Shown here: in pieces, positions 1 through 12,300 of the stretch | How positions within the stretch are numbered: position 1 is the stretch's first letter | How the letters are laid out: each line of letters starts with the position of its first letter | NCBI RefSeq assembly: GCF_032854445.1 | Contig: NC_088302.1 | Location: 17,293,338 to 17,357,337, forward strand | Source of the DNA: Liolophura sinensis | Taxonomy: Eukaryota > Mollusca > Polyplacophora > Chitonida > Chitonidae | Length of the DNA stretch: 64,000 nucleotides | Direction of reading: 5' to 3' | Position numbers and translations under genes: made by a program | Notes under the pieces: model-generated | Told to the model about the DNA's origin: nothing | Seen by the model: only the letters and a program-made list of their open reading frames with translations | Database searches by the model: none

Positions 1-223
1 TATTTCACTTATACGAGGGCGGCCAGCATTACGGTGGGAGGAAACCGGGCACAGCCCGGGGGAAACACATGACCATCCGCTGGTTGCTGGCAGACCTTCC
101 CACTTACGGCCGGAGAGGAAGCCAGCATGAGCTGGACTTGAACACACAGCGACGGCATTGGTGAGAGGCTCCTGGTTCATTACGCTGCGCTAGCGCGCTA
201 ACCAACTGAGCCACAGAGGCCCC
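1..223 (-). mobile_element. tRNA-derived SINE (family A), cut by the window edge
   Basis: On the minus strand it starts GGGGCCTCTGTGGCTCAG (A box) and carries GTTCAAGTCC (B box). A conserved central part with CCGGTTTCCTCCCACC follows. The tail is off the window. This is the best-kept 5' half of the family here. Confidence 0.9.
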
Positions 224-387
224 CCTTCAGCATGAAGGGGATAGTGCAACGACTGGTTGACCCTTATCATGGCTTGGGCGGGGCGGCATACCTGCCTTCG
301 GTAAGGCGTCTCAGTGAAGGAGCACTAGATAAAAGAGCGGTAGAAATCTATCCTGCAACAATGAGGCACATTACATGCACTCTAAGA

Positions 388-466
388 TTTCCTTCGTCGT
401 CATATGACTGAAAAAATTGTTAAGTACGACGTTAAACCCCAATCACTAACTCATTCTCTCTCCGCG
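388..466 (+). mobile_element. SINE family B tail fragment
   Basis: CCTTCGTCGTCATATGACTG and AAGTACGACGTTAAA match the full family B copy at 28887. The end runs into CACTAACTCATT. Confidence 0.75.
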
Positions 467-926
467 CTTTTGTATAATGCTTTTCTGTATTTTTCACTAT
501 TCCTCTGTTGGTATTGTTTTAGGTCTTCCGATATAAATTTTTATCATTTTATCATTATTAGTTCATATACTAAGCTCTGCATATGCAAATTCCCCTCTGG
601 GTTCCATACAGCTTATTGCGAATTATTGCATACATGTACGACAACATTTTGTAACTGTTGAGTAATGTGAACCCCATGATAGCTATGACTTATATATACA
701 GATTCCATGAATCTCCAAACCTGCTTTTTATAGTCACAGCGTTTTGATCACATGGCCACAGGAACTAAATAACTTAGAAGTACCATACCTAACATTCCAT
801 ATGAACTCTGTGCTAATTCTGTACTCTGAACTTTTTCGTCAGGCAGCAACAACTAATACCGGTACCTTCAAAAATCTTCCGTTACATCCGTTCCTTGAAA
901 GATGACGGATTGTATTTTTGCTGATA

Positions 927-1113
927 TAATGGCCAGGGATCGCTCTGAGTTCAAATCCAGCTCATGCCGGCTTCGTCTTCGGCTGTATACGTGGAAAGGT
1001 CTGGCAGCAACCTGCACATGGTCGTGGGCTTACTCAGCACTCCTCCCATCATTATTACACCGTCGTATAAGTGAAATATTCTTGAGTACGGCGTTTATTT
1101 ATTATTATCGCAC
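927..1113 (+). mobile_element. SINE family A, 5'-truncated
   Basis: B box GTTCAAATCC, the central domain and TGAGTACGGCG are present on the plus strand. The A box is lost. Confidence 0.8.
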
Positions 1114-1347
1114 ACTTAAGACCCAGCTTAAGATCCAGTACATCTGAAAACCAGTCACCTTCACAATTCTCCACACAATAGAGATGAATTACCTCCCTTG
1201 ACTATGCCTTGTACACAGGCCAAACAACACAAATATATACTGCAGCAATACTGGGTAATTCCTTCACGACACATTCAAGATGAAACCGTTACTAACTGAT
1301 GATATATGTGAATATGGACAAAAGCAGTTTTTTTTAACCTGTTTCAG

Positions 1348-3209
1348 CTGGTTCTGGTTCAGGTGGGGTCTTTCATCACCGTCTGGACACCTTATGTCGT
1401 GGTTTCGGGCCTCTCCTTGGTATATTCTCTCCCAGTTTGGGTCACTGTCCTCCCAACCATGTTCGCCAAGCTGTCATGCGCAGTCAATCCTATCACATAC
1501 AGTCTACTCAACAGAACCTTCCGGCGCATGTCCAGAGACATTTTATGCAAATGTGCACTGCGCAAAGTTAGCCACAGCTCGGACAAATACCGCCCTACTA
1601 ACAGGTAGCTGTAATCTACTATTTGCATTTATTTTAACTTTCTTTCAGTCAAAGAATTTTTATTTTCATGGGAACGGTGGTCCGTTTTGTGGATGGACAA
1701 GGCTGGAGTGATCGACGCAAACAAATCATTTTTGGGAAGTTGCTTTCCCACGTGTGACGTACATGTATAGAAGCGCATGACATATTGATGGAAGACGTGG
1801 AATTCAGCTTAGTCTGCCAAAAATGGCCACAGGAGCGTTGTCATTCGCTTAATGTCACCAAGGCAACATAAACAGACAGAACATGCAGATAGCCCAATCT
1901 ATATTTCATTTTGAACGCCAATTAAGATATAAGGTATCCTGATCGCAGACAGCTGTGCAGTGTCAACCGGTATTGAAATACCGTTATGGAATTTTTACAA
2001 TTGTTAGACTGAAGCATGCTAAAATTTCTTGAAGCATATAACAATTTTAAAATTTCAGGTCAGGCTAATTTTTTAAAGGAAAATACACTACTACAGACCG
2101 AATATGTATGCATCGATAAGGTATCCCACAGTTTTGAAAAGTTTAAAATCTATACGTCAAAGCAGACGTTCTTATACCAATCGTCAACGAAAATTGACGT
2201 TCGGGTTAATAACCGCAAGGCCAACTCCCAAAACTACGTCCAACATCAAGCACAAAAAAACTAAGAAAGTATGTAAAATATGAATTTAGGACGGAATCAT
2301 GCAGAAAGCAGCCCCCAGTGATGCTGGAAAGAGCACCCGAGATGAACGAAGGAAATCAGCACTCGAAAGATGCAGCACGTTAGTATATAAGTAGTTATAT
2401 ACAAGTATAGTTGTTACGATATCCAACGTGGCGATCCAGTTCAACACGATGAATATACTGTAACCAACCCCGAGTCAAGCGGAGTTATACACATTTATAA
2501 AGGAGAGCCAGAGATTCTGGACACGGTTCATATTAATTACAAGGGCATTATACTCATAGTAAAACTTGGATATGTAAGAATATGTAAGAAAATAATATAT
2601 AGCTATGAAAATATAAGTGGTGAACACAATTTATCTTTTCACAAGAGGACCGCGATCAGCAAGCACTCACTTAGCCTAGATTGACGCAGTGGACGTTTTA
2701 GTGTTGGGGAAACGTCCTGAACTATATTGCCGACATATTTGTGGAATTAACACAGTTCGGCATCACATATTCAAATAAGCAAAAAAAATACTCAGTTTAA
2801 CCTCACGGTATTAATTCCATGGGTATTTAACAAATCCTTAGCCAGATGTAGTGCAACAGTGTCAGTGTCATCGTACATAAAGTTTCTTTCTGACACCGCA
2901 AACAATCTCTCTCTTTGCAGGCATCTGGGGAGAACAACAAGACATCACATATTTTGTGTGACGGAATCAGTCACTGAGGCAAACAACAGTTCTATGTGCA
3001 ACCTGGACGAAAGTTTGGCTTCCTCACCAGAGCGCAGGACGGCAAAATCCGCCACCATCCGTTCCAAAAGTAAATGTGGCCTTCGAAAGGTCTTTCTCCA
3101 TGCCCCCTGTTCACATCCCGGCAGACTACCCAGGGGCGATAACTCCATACCCTTTTACCATCTCACAGAATTCGCCAGATGCCCGGTGTGCAAAGAGAAG
3201 CGGCCATGA
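1348..3209 (+). CDS. Opsin, C-terminal exons (5' part lies off the window)
   Basis: Light-sensing class A GPCR of the plasma membrane that binds retinal as a Schiff base. Exon 1348-1601 follows a pyrimidine-rich acceptor and encodes the end of TM6 (VWTPY, the WxP motif), loop 3, TM7 and helix 8. In TM7 the lysine of FAKLSC lies six residues before the N of NPITY, exactly the spacing of the retinal lysine in rhodopsin. NRT after TM7 matches the ciliary-type NKQ position rather than the HPK of rhabdomeric opsins. Cysteines in ILCKC are likely palmitoylated. The frame stops at 1606, but CAG/GTAGCT at 1601 is a possible donor. An acceptor at 2920 opens an in-frame exon (2921-3209) with a Ser/Thr-rich tail suited to kinase phosphorylation. 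The TM7 exon as opsin is firm; the second exon is inferred from phase only. The opsin subclass is not settled. Confidence 0.8.
1609..2920. other. Opsin intron or 3' region, no gene seen
   Basis: AT-rich sequence between the TM7 exon and the candidate tail exon. No repeat family or convincing coding frame was found. Confidence 0.5.
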
Positions 3210-3718
3210 CAATGTTGACAAACAAAAGGAATGTAACCACACAAGTTTCGGGAAAACGGGAAGCTGTAAACTTATCCGATCTGGATATTAGTCTTCAGCG
3301 TTCAAATTTTGGTCGTGACAAACAAGCTGTTAAGGAGGCTAGTACTGCTGACGTCATTTTGAGGCAGTGGAGTAACATGAGTCGGCAACGCTGGCCGTCA
3401 AATCGTGTGTCATGTAGACGTTGTGGCGCTCCGGAAAGAGCTTCAGCTCGCCGACATTCCGACTGAAGACAGCGGAATATGTCACTGGTGTGCTTAAATA
3501 TACCTCAAAATGTGCGACTGGACAAGAATGAACAAGGTTGGTTAATTTATGCATATAGATAAAAAGCAAATTCATTAATCAACTGACGTTGTTAGACAAT
3601 CAGCAGCTCTATCACATGACCTTTGTTATTCAAATTTGATCGCATTTATTGTTACGGTGAAATGGGGTACATTTCCGGCGCAGTGACAACTGGGGTCCAG
3701 GCCATATCGATCATTGTT

Positions 3719-4004
3719 CTCTTGCAACAGAATTTATTTATTTATTGATTTGATTGGTGTTTTACGCCGTACCCAAGAATATTTCTTATACGACGGCGGC
3801 CAGCATTATGGTGGGAGGAAACCGGGCACAGCCCGGGGGGAAACCCATGACTATCCGCAGGTTGCTGACAGACCTTCCCACTTACGGCCGGAGAGGAAGC
3901 CAGCATAAGCTCGACAGCGACCGCATTGGTGAGAGGCTTCTGGGCCACTACGCTGCGCTAGCGCGCTAACCGACTGAGCCACGGCGGCCCCTCTTGCAAT
4001 AGAA
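3719..4004 (-). mobile_element. Full-length SINE family A with target-site duplication
   Basis: Body 3733-3990. CTCTTGCAACAGAA (3719-3732) and CTCTTGCAATAGAA (3991-4004) flank it as a 14-bp duplication with one mismatch. Confidence 0.9.
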
Positions 4005-4362
4005 GAGCCAAGTACTACGTTGCCATTTAACTTATAAATCGTCATCGCAAAGGACTGAATAACACTTTACCACTGAACTAAAAGATACATAGTACTGCCA
4101 TCATCGTTTTACACTGCTCAACATGGAAGGACATGACTCGTTCTGTGGCCTCTCAATATATCCGACCTTTGTGCTGATACTTCATGTCACGTGGTCGGAC
4201 TCTTCCCTGAAGCGAAACACCTGATAGGTCAGAATTTGACCAATGATGTTGCATGTTCCCATCTAGCTCCCGCTGGTTTATGATTGAGTGAGTGCTAGGC
4301 GTTTAATGTCGTACCCGCTGGTTTATGAGCTGTGGCATTTAGTAAGGAGGCATGCGCCGTAC

Positions 4363-4678
4363 CTAGAGATGTATTTATTCATTTATTTGCTTGGCGTTTT
4401 ACGCCGTACTCAAGAATATTTCACTTATACGACGGCGGCCAGCATTATGGTAGGAGCAAACCGGGCAGAGCCCGGAGGAAACCCACGACCATTCGCAGGT
4501 TGCTGTCAGACCTTCCCACGTACTTCAGGAGAGAAAGCTAGCATGAGCTGGACTTGAACTCACAACGACCGCATTGGTGAGAGGCTACTGGGTCATTACG
4601 CTACGTTACCGCGCTAACCAACTGAGCCACAGAGCCCCCCCACCCCCACCCCCCACCCTCCCCACCACTAGAGATGTA
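4363..4678 (-). mobile_element. Full-length SINE family A with target-site duplication
   Basis: CTAGAGATGTA occurs at 4363-4373 and 4668-4678. The 5' end (4640 side) is followed by a C-rich run before the second duplicate. Confidence 0.85.
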
Positions 4679-4926
4679 AGGTAGTTTTCCGCGAGCATTG
4701 TATCTTACATATTAATGCAATGACCATCCAATATAAGTGAAAAATTCTTGAATGCCAATGAAATAAATGGATAAATAAATTTTTGAGTTAAAAAATAATA
4801 AATCTTTCTGCATCATACATATTTTTTTACTGTTATCAAGTGTTTGGATATTGGAAGTTTAGAAATTATAACGCTATTAAGGAAATTATGTTTAGTGAAC
4901 GAGGTAATACAAAACTATGCACGGTA

Positions 4927-4998
4927 TGTTTATTTATTTGAATGGTGTTTTACGACGTCCTCGAGAGTATTTTACTTATACGACTGTGGTCAGGTTTA
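4927..4998 (-). mobile_element. SINE family A, tail fragment
   Basis: Only the 3' part is kept (GGTGTTTTACGACGTCCTC, ACTTATACGAC) before similarity ends. Confidence 0.65.
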
Positions 4999-5825
4999 AA
5001 GAATCGAGACCGAGCTTCACAAGCCATTTCTCCACGCAAGGTACCTGATAAACCTACTTTCAAGCGCGTGACCACACAGCTGATCGGCTACGAAAAGAAG
5101 AAAGCTTTATGAGAATGAGCATGCCCAGTCACAGCATGGTATAAAGGTGTACAGAAAAACAAATAAAACGTTTCAGTCTGGAAGAAAACATTTATACTGC
5201 GAGTAAGCGTTTATATCCGCAAAGAAAAAACCATTTGACTCCGCAGTAACTGATACACTGTGCAGAAAACCTTCTCACCAAGGGGGCAACATTTGCAAGG
5301 ACAAGAAAAGTTTCCGGTGAGCAGCAAAAACATTGTGTTGGGGAAAAACGTGTTATACAGCAGGGATAAATACTTTTTAGCTACGTACACTGTGCAGGAA
5401 CTTAACAGCTCGGTGAAAGCCTTCCACACCGCTGTGAACAGATTTAGAGTAGGAAGGAACTGCTTGTGTCGAGAAAAAAAAGTGTGTATTGCGTTTTATT
5501 GCGTTTTTATCAGCTTTGTAACACATGTCGTTGTTTTTGTTCTCCGTGTTGAACACAATTTTCTTTCACAGTAAAAATTTGGGGTTTCTGGTCATAGAAA
5601 GCAAAAACACAAACCAATGAAGGTTGCTCCTACAGTCTATTTCTTTTAACTTTTCGCCTACAAGGCCTAGTCAGCTATCTGTAAAATCTGTCATACTCAC
5701 TACCAAAATTGCCTTTCATCACTGACTCGTAACACTACAAACTCTGCACGTCGACATGTCCAACGTCTATATTAAAGCAAATACAATGCAGTTAGAATAC
5801 TTTTTCTACTTCTTTCTACCAATTT

Positions 5826-5900
5826 TTGAGTCATTAGCTGTGTGTACATATGCTGTGTCTTTTTGCGGTAGAACGAATCTATGAATTATTGAGCTGCCCC
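5826..5900 (-). mobile_element. SINE family B-related fragment
   Basis: GTGTGTACATATGCTGTGTC matches the internal part of the element at 41938. Confidence 0.55.
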
Positions 5901-6159
5901 ACAAAAGTATGATCATGCGCTAGCGAGTCATCATACCTTCAATAAGAAGTAACATATCACCTTGTAGGCTCTTTGTTGGTTGATTAATTGATTATTTTCT
6001 ACAAGGCACGCGAGGTGGGAGTTCAATCCCGGCGTTGACATGGAGTGTGGAACCTTTCCCGACTTAAATAATTCGGGCCAAGCTATGTAGTCTGCGATAA
6101 CGCAGTGTTTTGTGAAAATTTGTAACGCAGTGCCAGAGGTCCATTACCTAGAAGTATGC

Positions 6160-6334
6160 AACTTCCCTATATTTATTTATTTATCTGATCGGTGTTATAC
6201 GCCGTACTCAAGAATATTTCACTTATGGCGGGCGGAAACCGGGCAGAGCCCGGGGGAAACCCAGACCATCCGCATGTTGCTGGCAAACCTTCCCACGTAT
6301 TGCCGGAGAGGAGGCCAGCATGAACTTCCCTATA
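6160..6334 (-). mobile_element. 5'-truncated SINE family A with target-site duplication
   Basis: AACTTCCCTATA at 6160-6171 and 6323-6334 brackets a copy that stops just before the tRNA B box. It was therefore truncated at insertion, as in LINE-driven integration. Confidence 0.85.
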
Positions 6335-6982
6335 GCTAGTCTCCACGGCACAGTATAAGTGTTACCTCATCTTTAGAAGCTCGTGCCACCGAGAAATATG
6401 GCAACCTCTAGGGTGCAAATAGTGAACTGAATCATGGGAAATCTAACTGTAAACGGCTGCTACAAGAACCTCCGTTTTCAAAAGTAGGGTTTCGCTAATC
6501 ATTGTTGCTATGCAGTTAAGAACCCATTGACCATTTTTGTATTTCCAAGCAACTATAAAACAATTACTATCAAAGACGTTGTTGTCCTTTAAAAAAATTT
6601 CCGTTGTATTTTTTGGAGTCTTTTTCAACACAATCGCGTTTGGAACCCATCATGCATCTGCCATTTCTCAAAGCTTTGATGCGCAACAAGGAGAAAGGAC
6701 AATACATGGCTGCGCAGATACGTCACATGATGTGTTAGAGATCGAAAAAAGTGTAAAGTGTTAGGTGTGTAAGGCTATTTACAGGGAAGTTGAATACTTC
6801 CAGGTAATGAATGGACTTGTAGTACTCGTTGTTACAAGAGGACAATGGTCCGTCTGGCTTGAAACCGAGTGGACATTGCGCGGAAAAGGTGTTAATTTGT
6901 CTTCTACTAATGACGTGCGTATCAGTGTCTCATATCATCTGGGAAAGTTTTATCTATAACGTGCCAAAGCTCTTTAGTTGAT

Positions 6983-7230
6983 TTATATATTTATTTGATT
7001 GGTGTTTTACGCTGTACTAAAGAATATCACGGCGGCCAGAATTATGGTGGGTTGAAACCGGGCAGTGCCGGGGAGGGGGTGGGAGGTGGGAAGCCACAAC
7101 CATCCGCAGGTTGCTGACAGACCTTCCCACCTCTGGCCAGAGAGGAAGTCAGCATGAGCTGGACTTGAACTCACAGCAACCGCACTGGAGGAAGGTTCCT
7201 GGGTCACTGCGCCGTGCTGTCGTCACCCCC
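6983..7230 (-). mobile_element. SINE family A, diverged
   Basis: Contains the GGTGTTTTACGC tail, a central domain with a G-rich insertion and CTTGAACTCACAGC near the B box. Confidence 0.8.
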
Positions 7231-7269
7231 ATCGGCCAGTCGGTGGTTTACTTATTGCCCTCCGGTTTC

Positions 7270-7400
7270 ATATCAATTTAAGTCCATTAATTTATTAATT
7301 TGTTTGTTTGATTGTTCAAAAATTGTTTATTGATGATGGTGGACAGTTTTAGGAATGGAGGAAACGGAGCCCGATAATAAACCACAGATCTTTGGCAAGC
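7270..7400 (-). mobile_element. Diverged SINE A relative
   Basis: Shares GATCTTTGGCAAG with the piece at 53165 rather than the usual central domain, which suggests a second subfamily. Confidence 0.5.
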
Positions 7401-8130
7401 TACTAATGAACTCTCTAACATTTGCCATACATAAGTCCACAACATATTTAGCACAGCGGAAGACTTCTTCAATAATAGGGATACAAGGACGGTCAAGAGG
7501 ATCTTCTAAAAATATTGGCTCTCGGCGGTAGCCTGACTTACATACGAAACATCCGCTAGATCCATTTGGATATTGATTGTAGCCCAGGCAGGATGGTTTC
7601 AGTAAAAGCAAAATGAAATTATGTTGTTGTGAGTATGGCCAATGGACGTTCTTGTCATTTCAGCTTAGACGAACTGCTGAGTGATACGCAGAATATAACT
7701 TGATTGACTTACCTAGCACCATGGTGCTCACTTGGCCAGAGTTAAGAGGTCGCCTTCTCCGCCCTAAAACTGTTGGCTATTCCAACTGACTACATACCAG
7801 TACAAGAAACTGGACGAGATATGAACTGGTTATTGCGAAAAGACGCGTTACGCGCATATGTACTTGAAACAGACTTTGCACCCTGCACTACGTATACTGT
7901 ATGAACGGAGGAACTCACTGACGAATGGTTTCTCTGTCAATAACGATAGACCGTCAGCATGGCTCCGATCCAGGTGAGCAACACGTATGTAAACAGAGGA
8001 AGATAGTAGGGTCTCATGAACACACTTTTATTCCTATACTTCACCATACAGGCAATAGACCTCCAGTGCAGTCAGTATAAAAGCGCTCTTAGGCCTAAAT
8101 GTCAATATAATAACATTAATCGTTATAAAA

Positions 8131-8402
8131 CGATTTATTTATTTGATTGGTGTTTTACGCCGTACTCAAGAATATTTCACTTATACGACGGCAGTCAGCG
8201 TTATGGTGGGAGAAAACCGGGCATAGCACAGGAGAAACCCAAGGCCATGTACAGGTTTTAGGCACATCTTCCCACCTATGACCGGAGAGAAAGTCAACAT
8301 GAGCTGAACTTGAAATCACAACGAAATCACTCAGTTGGTAAGAGACTCTTGAGTCATTGTGCCGCGCTAGCAAGCTAATCATTCAGCCACGATGACCACC
8401 CC
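8131..8402 (-). mobile_element. Full-length SINE family A
   Basis: Tail, central domain and tRNA part are all present but diverged, ending at GCCACGATGACCACCCC. Confidence 0.85.
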
Positions 8403-9387
8403 ACCCCCACCTTCCTTATAAAAGGAAGCAGAAGTTCAATTCAAATGTCAAATATCGCCAGTTCATAGACGGGAGATACTTTAATACGCTTATTTCATCA
8501 CGCTCACTCTCACCCAACTTTCAACTCACAACCGCTGACGATGTTACTAAATCTTAGAATACTCAGTTATTTTGTTAAAAATTTCTCTCTATTTCGTTTT
8601 TTCTCTCATCCAAATTTATTTGCACTTTTGAAAATCACATGTAGACTGAGTTGTTTCATTTCTGTTTCTTTTCTCCAATGAAATACAGACTGTATGACTT
8701 TCCTGTTAGAGCTTTAGTGTCTTGAAACCTTCCTTGCAAGCCTGTCGTTGTTGATGGTAACGGTATAGGTCACACTGAGTCACCACTGTATTCGTCAAAA
8801 TTATGTAACCCAGACGTGTGTAAATGGCGATTCCTGCTGTTTTCGAATCTCAAATCTATGAGGTTTCGCAGCATAGTTCTGATTCTTTTTTTCAGCAGTT
8901 TCTTTCTTTAATGTGAAACACAGATATGACTTTTGCTCTCAAAGGCGTGTCTCCTAATTGGTACACCACAGGAACCTATTTTGTGTGCTGTATACAAGAT
9001 GTACTTGATGCATGTCGCGTTTTGTGGAAAGAGATGGTTTATTTGAGAGCTATATAGTGTGTACGTCAGTATAAGATCACCAGTTTTCCTCATACAGCAT
9101 TCGCCTTAAAACATGAAGCACATGTCTTCGTGTAACGTATAGCCTGCTCTTTCCAATAGCACAGCAGCTACGGGCATTGGAGCTTAGCCCTCCTGTTGCA
9201 GGTCGGGTGGGCGGTGGGTGGCTGCGTCTATCTGTTTCTCCCCTCCCTTTACGAGCACAGGGCCTGTCAGAAATTGTCAGCTGTCTGGACGGTGCGGTGA
9301 GGGTGGAATTCCCAGGGTTAAAGGACGATGGTTTCCCCAATACGAAGTGCACTCACTCAGGGGACTGCAGGGATAGAACGATGAACA

Positions 9388-12300
9388 ATGACTTACGTAA
9401 TACGAGGACGGTTTTGGCTGGAGCTTGCAATCGCCTTAGTACTGTGCGTTCTGCTGGGACAGCCGATCACGGATGATCAGATTTATGATATCGATCTGAT
9501 GATCGAAGAGACAATGAAATGCCGCCGGATCCCCGCCCTTAGTATGGCTCTGATGGCTGGGGACGACATCCTAACCCGAGGGTACGGCCTGGCGGACGTG
9601 GAGACGGGCAGGGAAGCGGATGAGAATACGGTGTTCTGTACAGGGTCTGTTGGTAAGGCCTTCACCTCGACTCTAATGGCCATGATCATTGACCAACACG
9701 GAAAGTGAGTACCGGATCCGTTAAAATTATGCCCATATCCACTTTCATGAAACTGGAGTGAGATTAATATAAACAATGTACTGTTAAATGAATTTGACAA
9801 TGACTAGAGTTCAAAGTCAATACATTATTCAAGTAGGTCTTTGGACATGTATTAACTATTACATGTTCCAAATAGATAATGCCATCAAATGGTTTTTGTA
9901 TTTGCGTAGTGGATATTTTTGCTAGATTCTGTCGAGATCAACATCAAACCCTGTAAAAAAATGGTGGCGTAAGCTAGTAAATATGTAGGCCTGTTGGTTG
10001 TATTTCTTTTTTCAGTCTTCTAGGTGCTTTTACATGTGTATTTTCACCAGAACACAATCCAGCTTAATTAGAGAGACACAGTCTCCTAGAAACAGGCAAG
10101 TTTGTACCAATTTATATTTCTCTGGTATTGCCAATACTTGTATACCAAAGTAAATACTTTACATATAACATCAGGAGACACGACAATGGGTTCCCAAAGA
10201 TTAAGTTTAAAACTCATTCAAATCTATGTTCGATATCTCTGCTCTCAACTGCGTCATCCTCTCTAAAAGCTTCTATGTGCGAGTGGTACACAATATTGTG
10301 ACAAAAATGCATATCCACATCATTTTGTGTGTTAGCCATACACAAATTAGGCACTTTGTTAACACTTCCACAGTGACAGGCGCATCACTCATACACAATA
10401 AGTGTGCCATTGATACACATATCACAGCTAGTGCGTACATTTACAAACATGTTTTTAGAGAGAACCGGCTGAGTTTTTCCTTTTAACAGCTTGGAGATAC
10501 CAGACGTCTTTTTACACGATATAAATCCATTAACACTCTAGCCTCTGGCATCTAGTACTGAAGCACTTGTACGAACTATTAAATCTCTGTTACACAGAGA
10601 CATACAGTAATTCCGCCTGATTGTTATGAAAGCGAAGTGTTTGAAGGTTAAAAGTTCCCTTAAGCGCAACGCCCATCTATGCCATAAACGAGACCTCACT
10701 AAAACTGGTCACGTCCGCACGTATTATTATGTCTCCGTCAACTCCTTCTACAACATCTTGAGACAAATGTCACTCCTGATAGTCTGAGTGTTTCTCTTTG
10801 CTGAAATGTCACAACGGTATACCGCATTTCTGCGTCATGGAACCCGTTTTATTTTTACTCGTTGTTACGATGACAAGGCCTGGTATCGTATGACAGCGCC
10901 ACATCCACTCCACGTACACAAACTATGTTCAACCAAAAAATTGACTTTAAAAAAATCGTTAAGAGAACCAATCCTTTAAAAGCCTATTGCCGGCTCAAGT
11001 CTGCTAGAATAGTTTTTGTTGAGGATGAGAATGGTCTTATAATAAGATCAGCCGATTCCACAGTCGGTTTTTACTTAAGCCAAGATTTGAAATTCTCCTT
11101 GAATCGTTACTTTTTGAATCTTATTTGTAAAAATTGGGAATACATACCGGTTATATGTGATTAAGACATAAGACAATTAGACAAATCTTTGTCATAGTAC
11201 GAAGGCCGCGTAAACTATGCACTGTGTTGGACTTCAAAATTTGGCCATAAGTCGAAAATCGCTTCGTGACATTGGTACCAGAGAAAACACTAACCCACTG
11301 GGCATATAAATTTTTTTTACGAAATGTCTAATTAGTTTGCTAAGGATCACAGAGAGAAAAAGCGACTATGGCAGAAAAGGTCTCCCATGCAGACAGTTAC
11401 TGTCCGGGTGTTTCCACATGAGCTCGAACCAAGTAGACCGAGCTTCAGTCGTCTGATTTGTGCAGATGAGCTTTCCACCGCTGGATGCCTCAGTTGTATT
11501 GGGCGTGACATTTCTACAGACAGTGCTTGGGTTCCTTGTCTAATGTTGAATACTAGTATGTTTTTCCATTTCGTTTTCACGATCCTCACTATATCAATGA
11601 TATTCATTCGTCAATTATGCGATTAGTTTGTATACTTGATGGTGTATTCCTTTCTCTTTCTGTAATACCTTACACCCGACACCCGAGTCTAGCTATGATT
11701 TTGACTCTCAAAACTCACACCATGTGCAGACGAATTCCACCCACATTGCATAAATATCTGCAGACACAGGCGCCTCCCAACGAAACGGAATATGTTGAAA
11801 TCTAACTAGCCAATTTGGTATCTTTGATGACGACTGCTTGATCTCTTTCCAGGGGGTATCCAATCTCCTAGCTGTTACTGCAAGTTTACCAATAGATTTA
11901 TATCTTTCCATCAAACTCACTTAACGCCTTTTATTAAAGCCTCTTAAAGTAAACAATGCATCAGTACAGTAAATATTTGTGCTCTGAATCTCATACTGTG
12001 TAATAAGGCAAGATGTTTCAAAAGAGTCAACAAAGGTCACACGACTCTTCCTTCTGTATTAAGTCATCGCATTTAAAAATATTTATGTAATACAAATCCG
12101 ATATACCATTTCATTTATATTTTTCCAGCAAAATAAACGCTGTGAAACCGGATGGATCGTTAAGGCGAATGTTGTTAAGTCATTTTTTGTCATCTTTTGT
12201 ACTTTGTTTGCACCTGCAAACAGAATTAGTTGAATTTTATTTTAATAATCCATATTCATGAAGAAGCTTTTAACGCATAAAATACTCGGTTTATTGTGGA

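Larger units (their letters stand above)
3210..9387. other. Intergenic region with SINEs, no gene supported
   Basis: Apart from the SINE copies listed, the region shows only short chance frames. The 5' UTR of the beta-lactamase-like gene probably begins in its last few hundred bases, but no promoter motif was certain. Confidence 0.5.

Noticed and set aside
1-223. tRNA gene suggested by A and B boxes
   Set aside because: The boxes belong to SINE heads. The cloverleaf is not intact and the same head recurs with a SINE body.
7327-7611. 94-codon reverse frame with several cysteines
   Set aside because: Its second half overlaps a SINE A relative; the first half has no clear exon borders or known domain.
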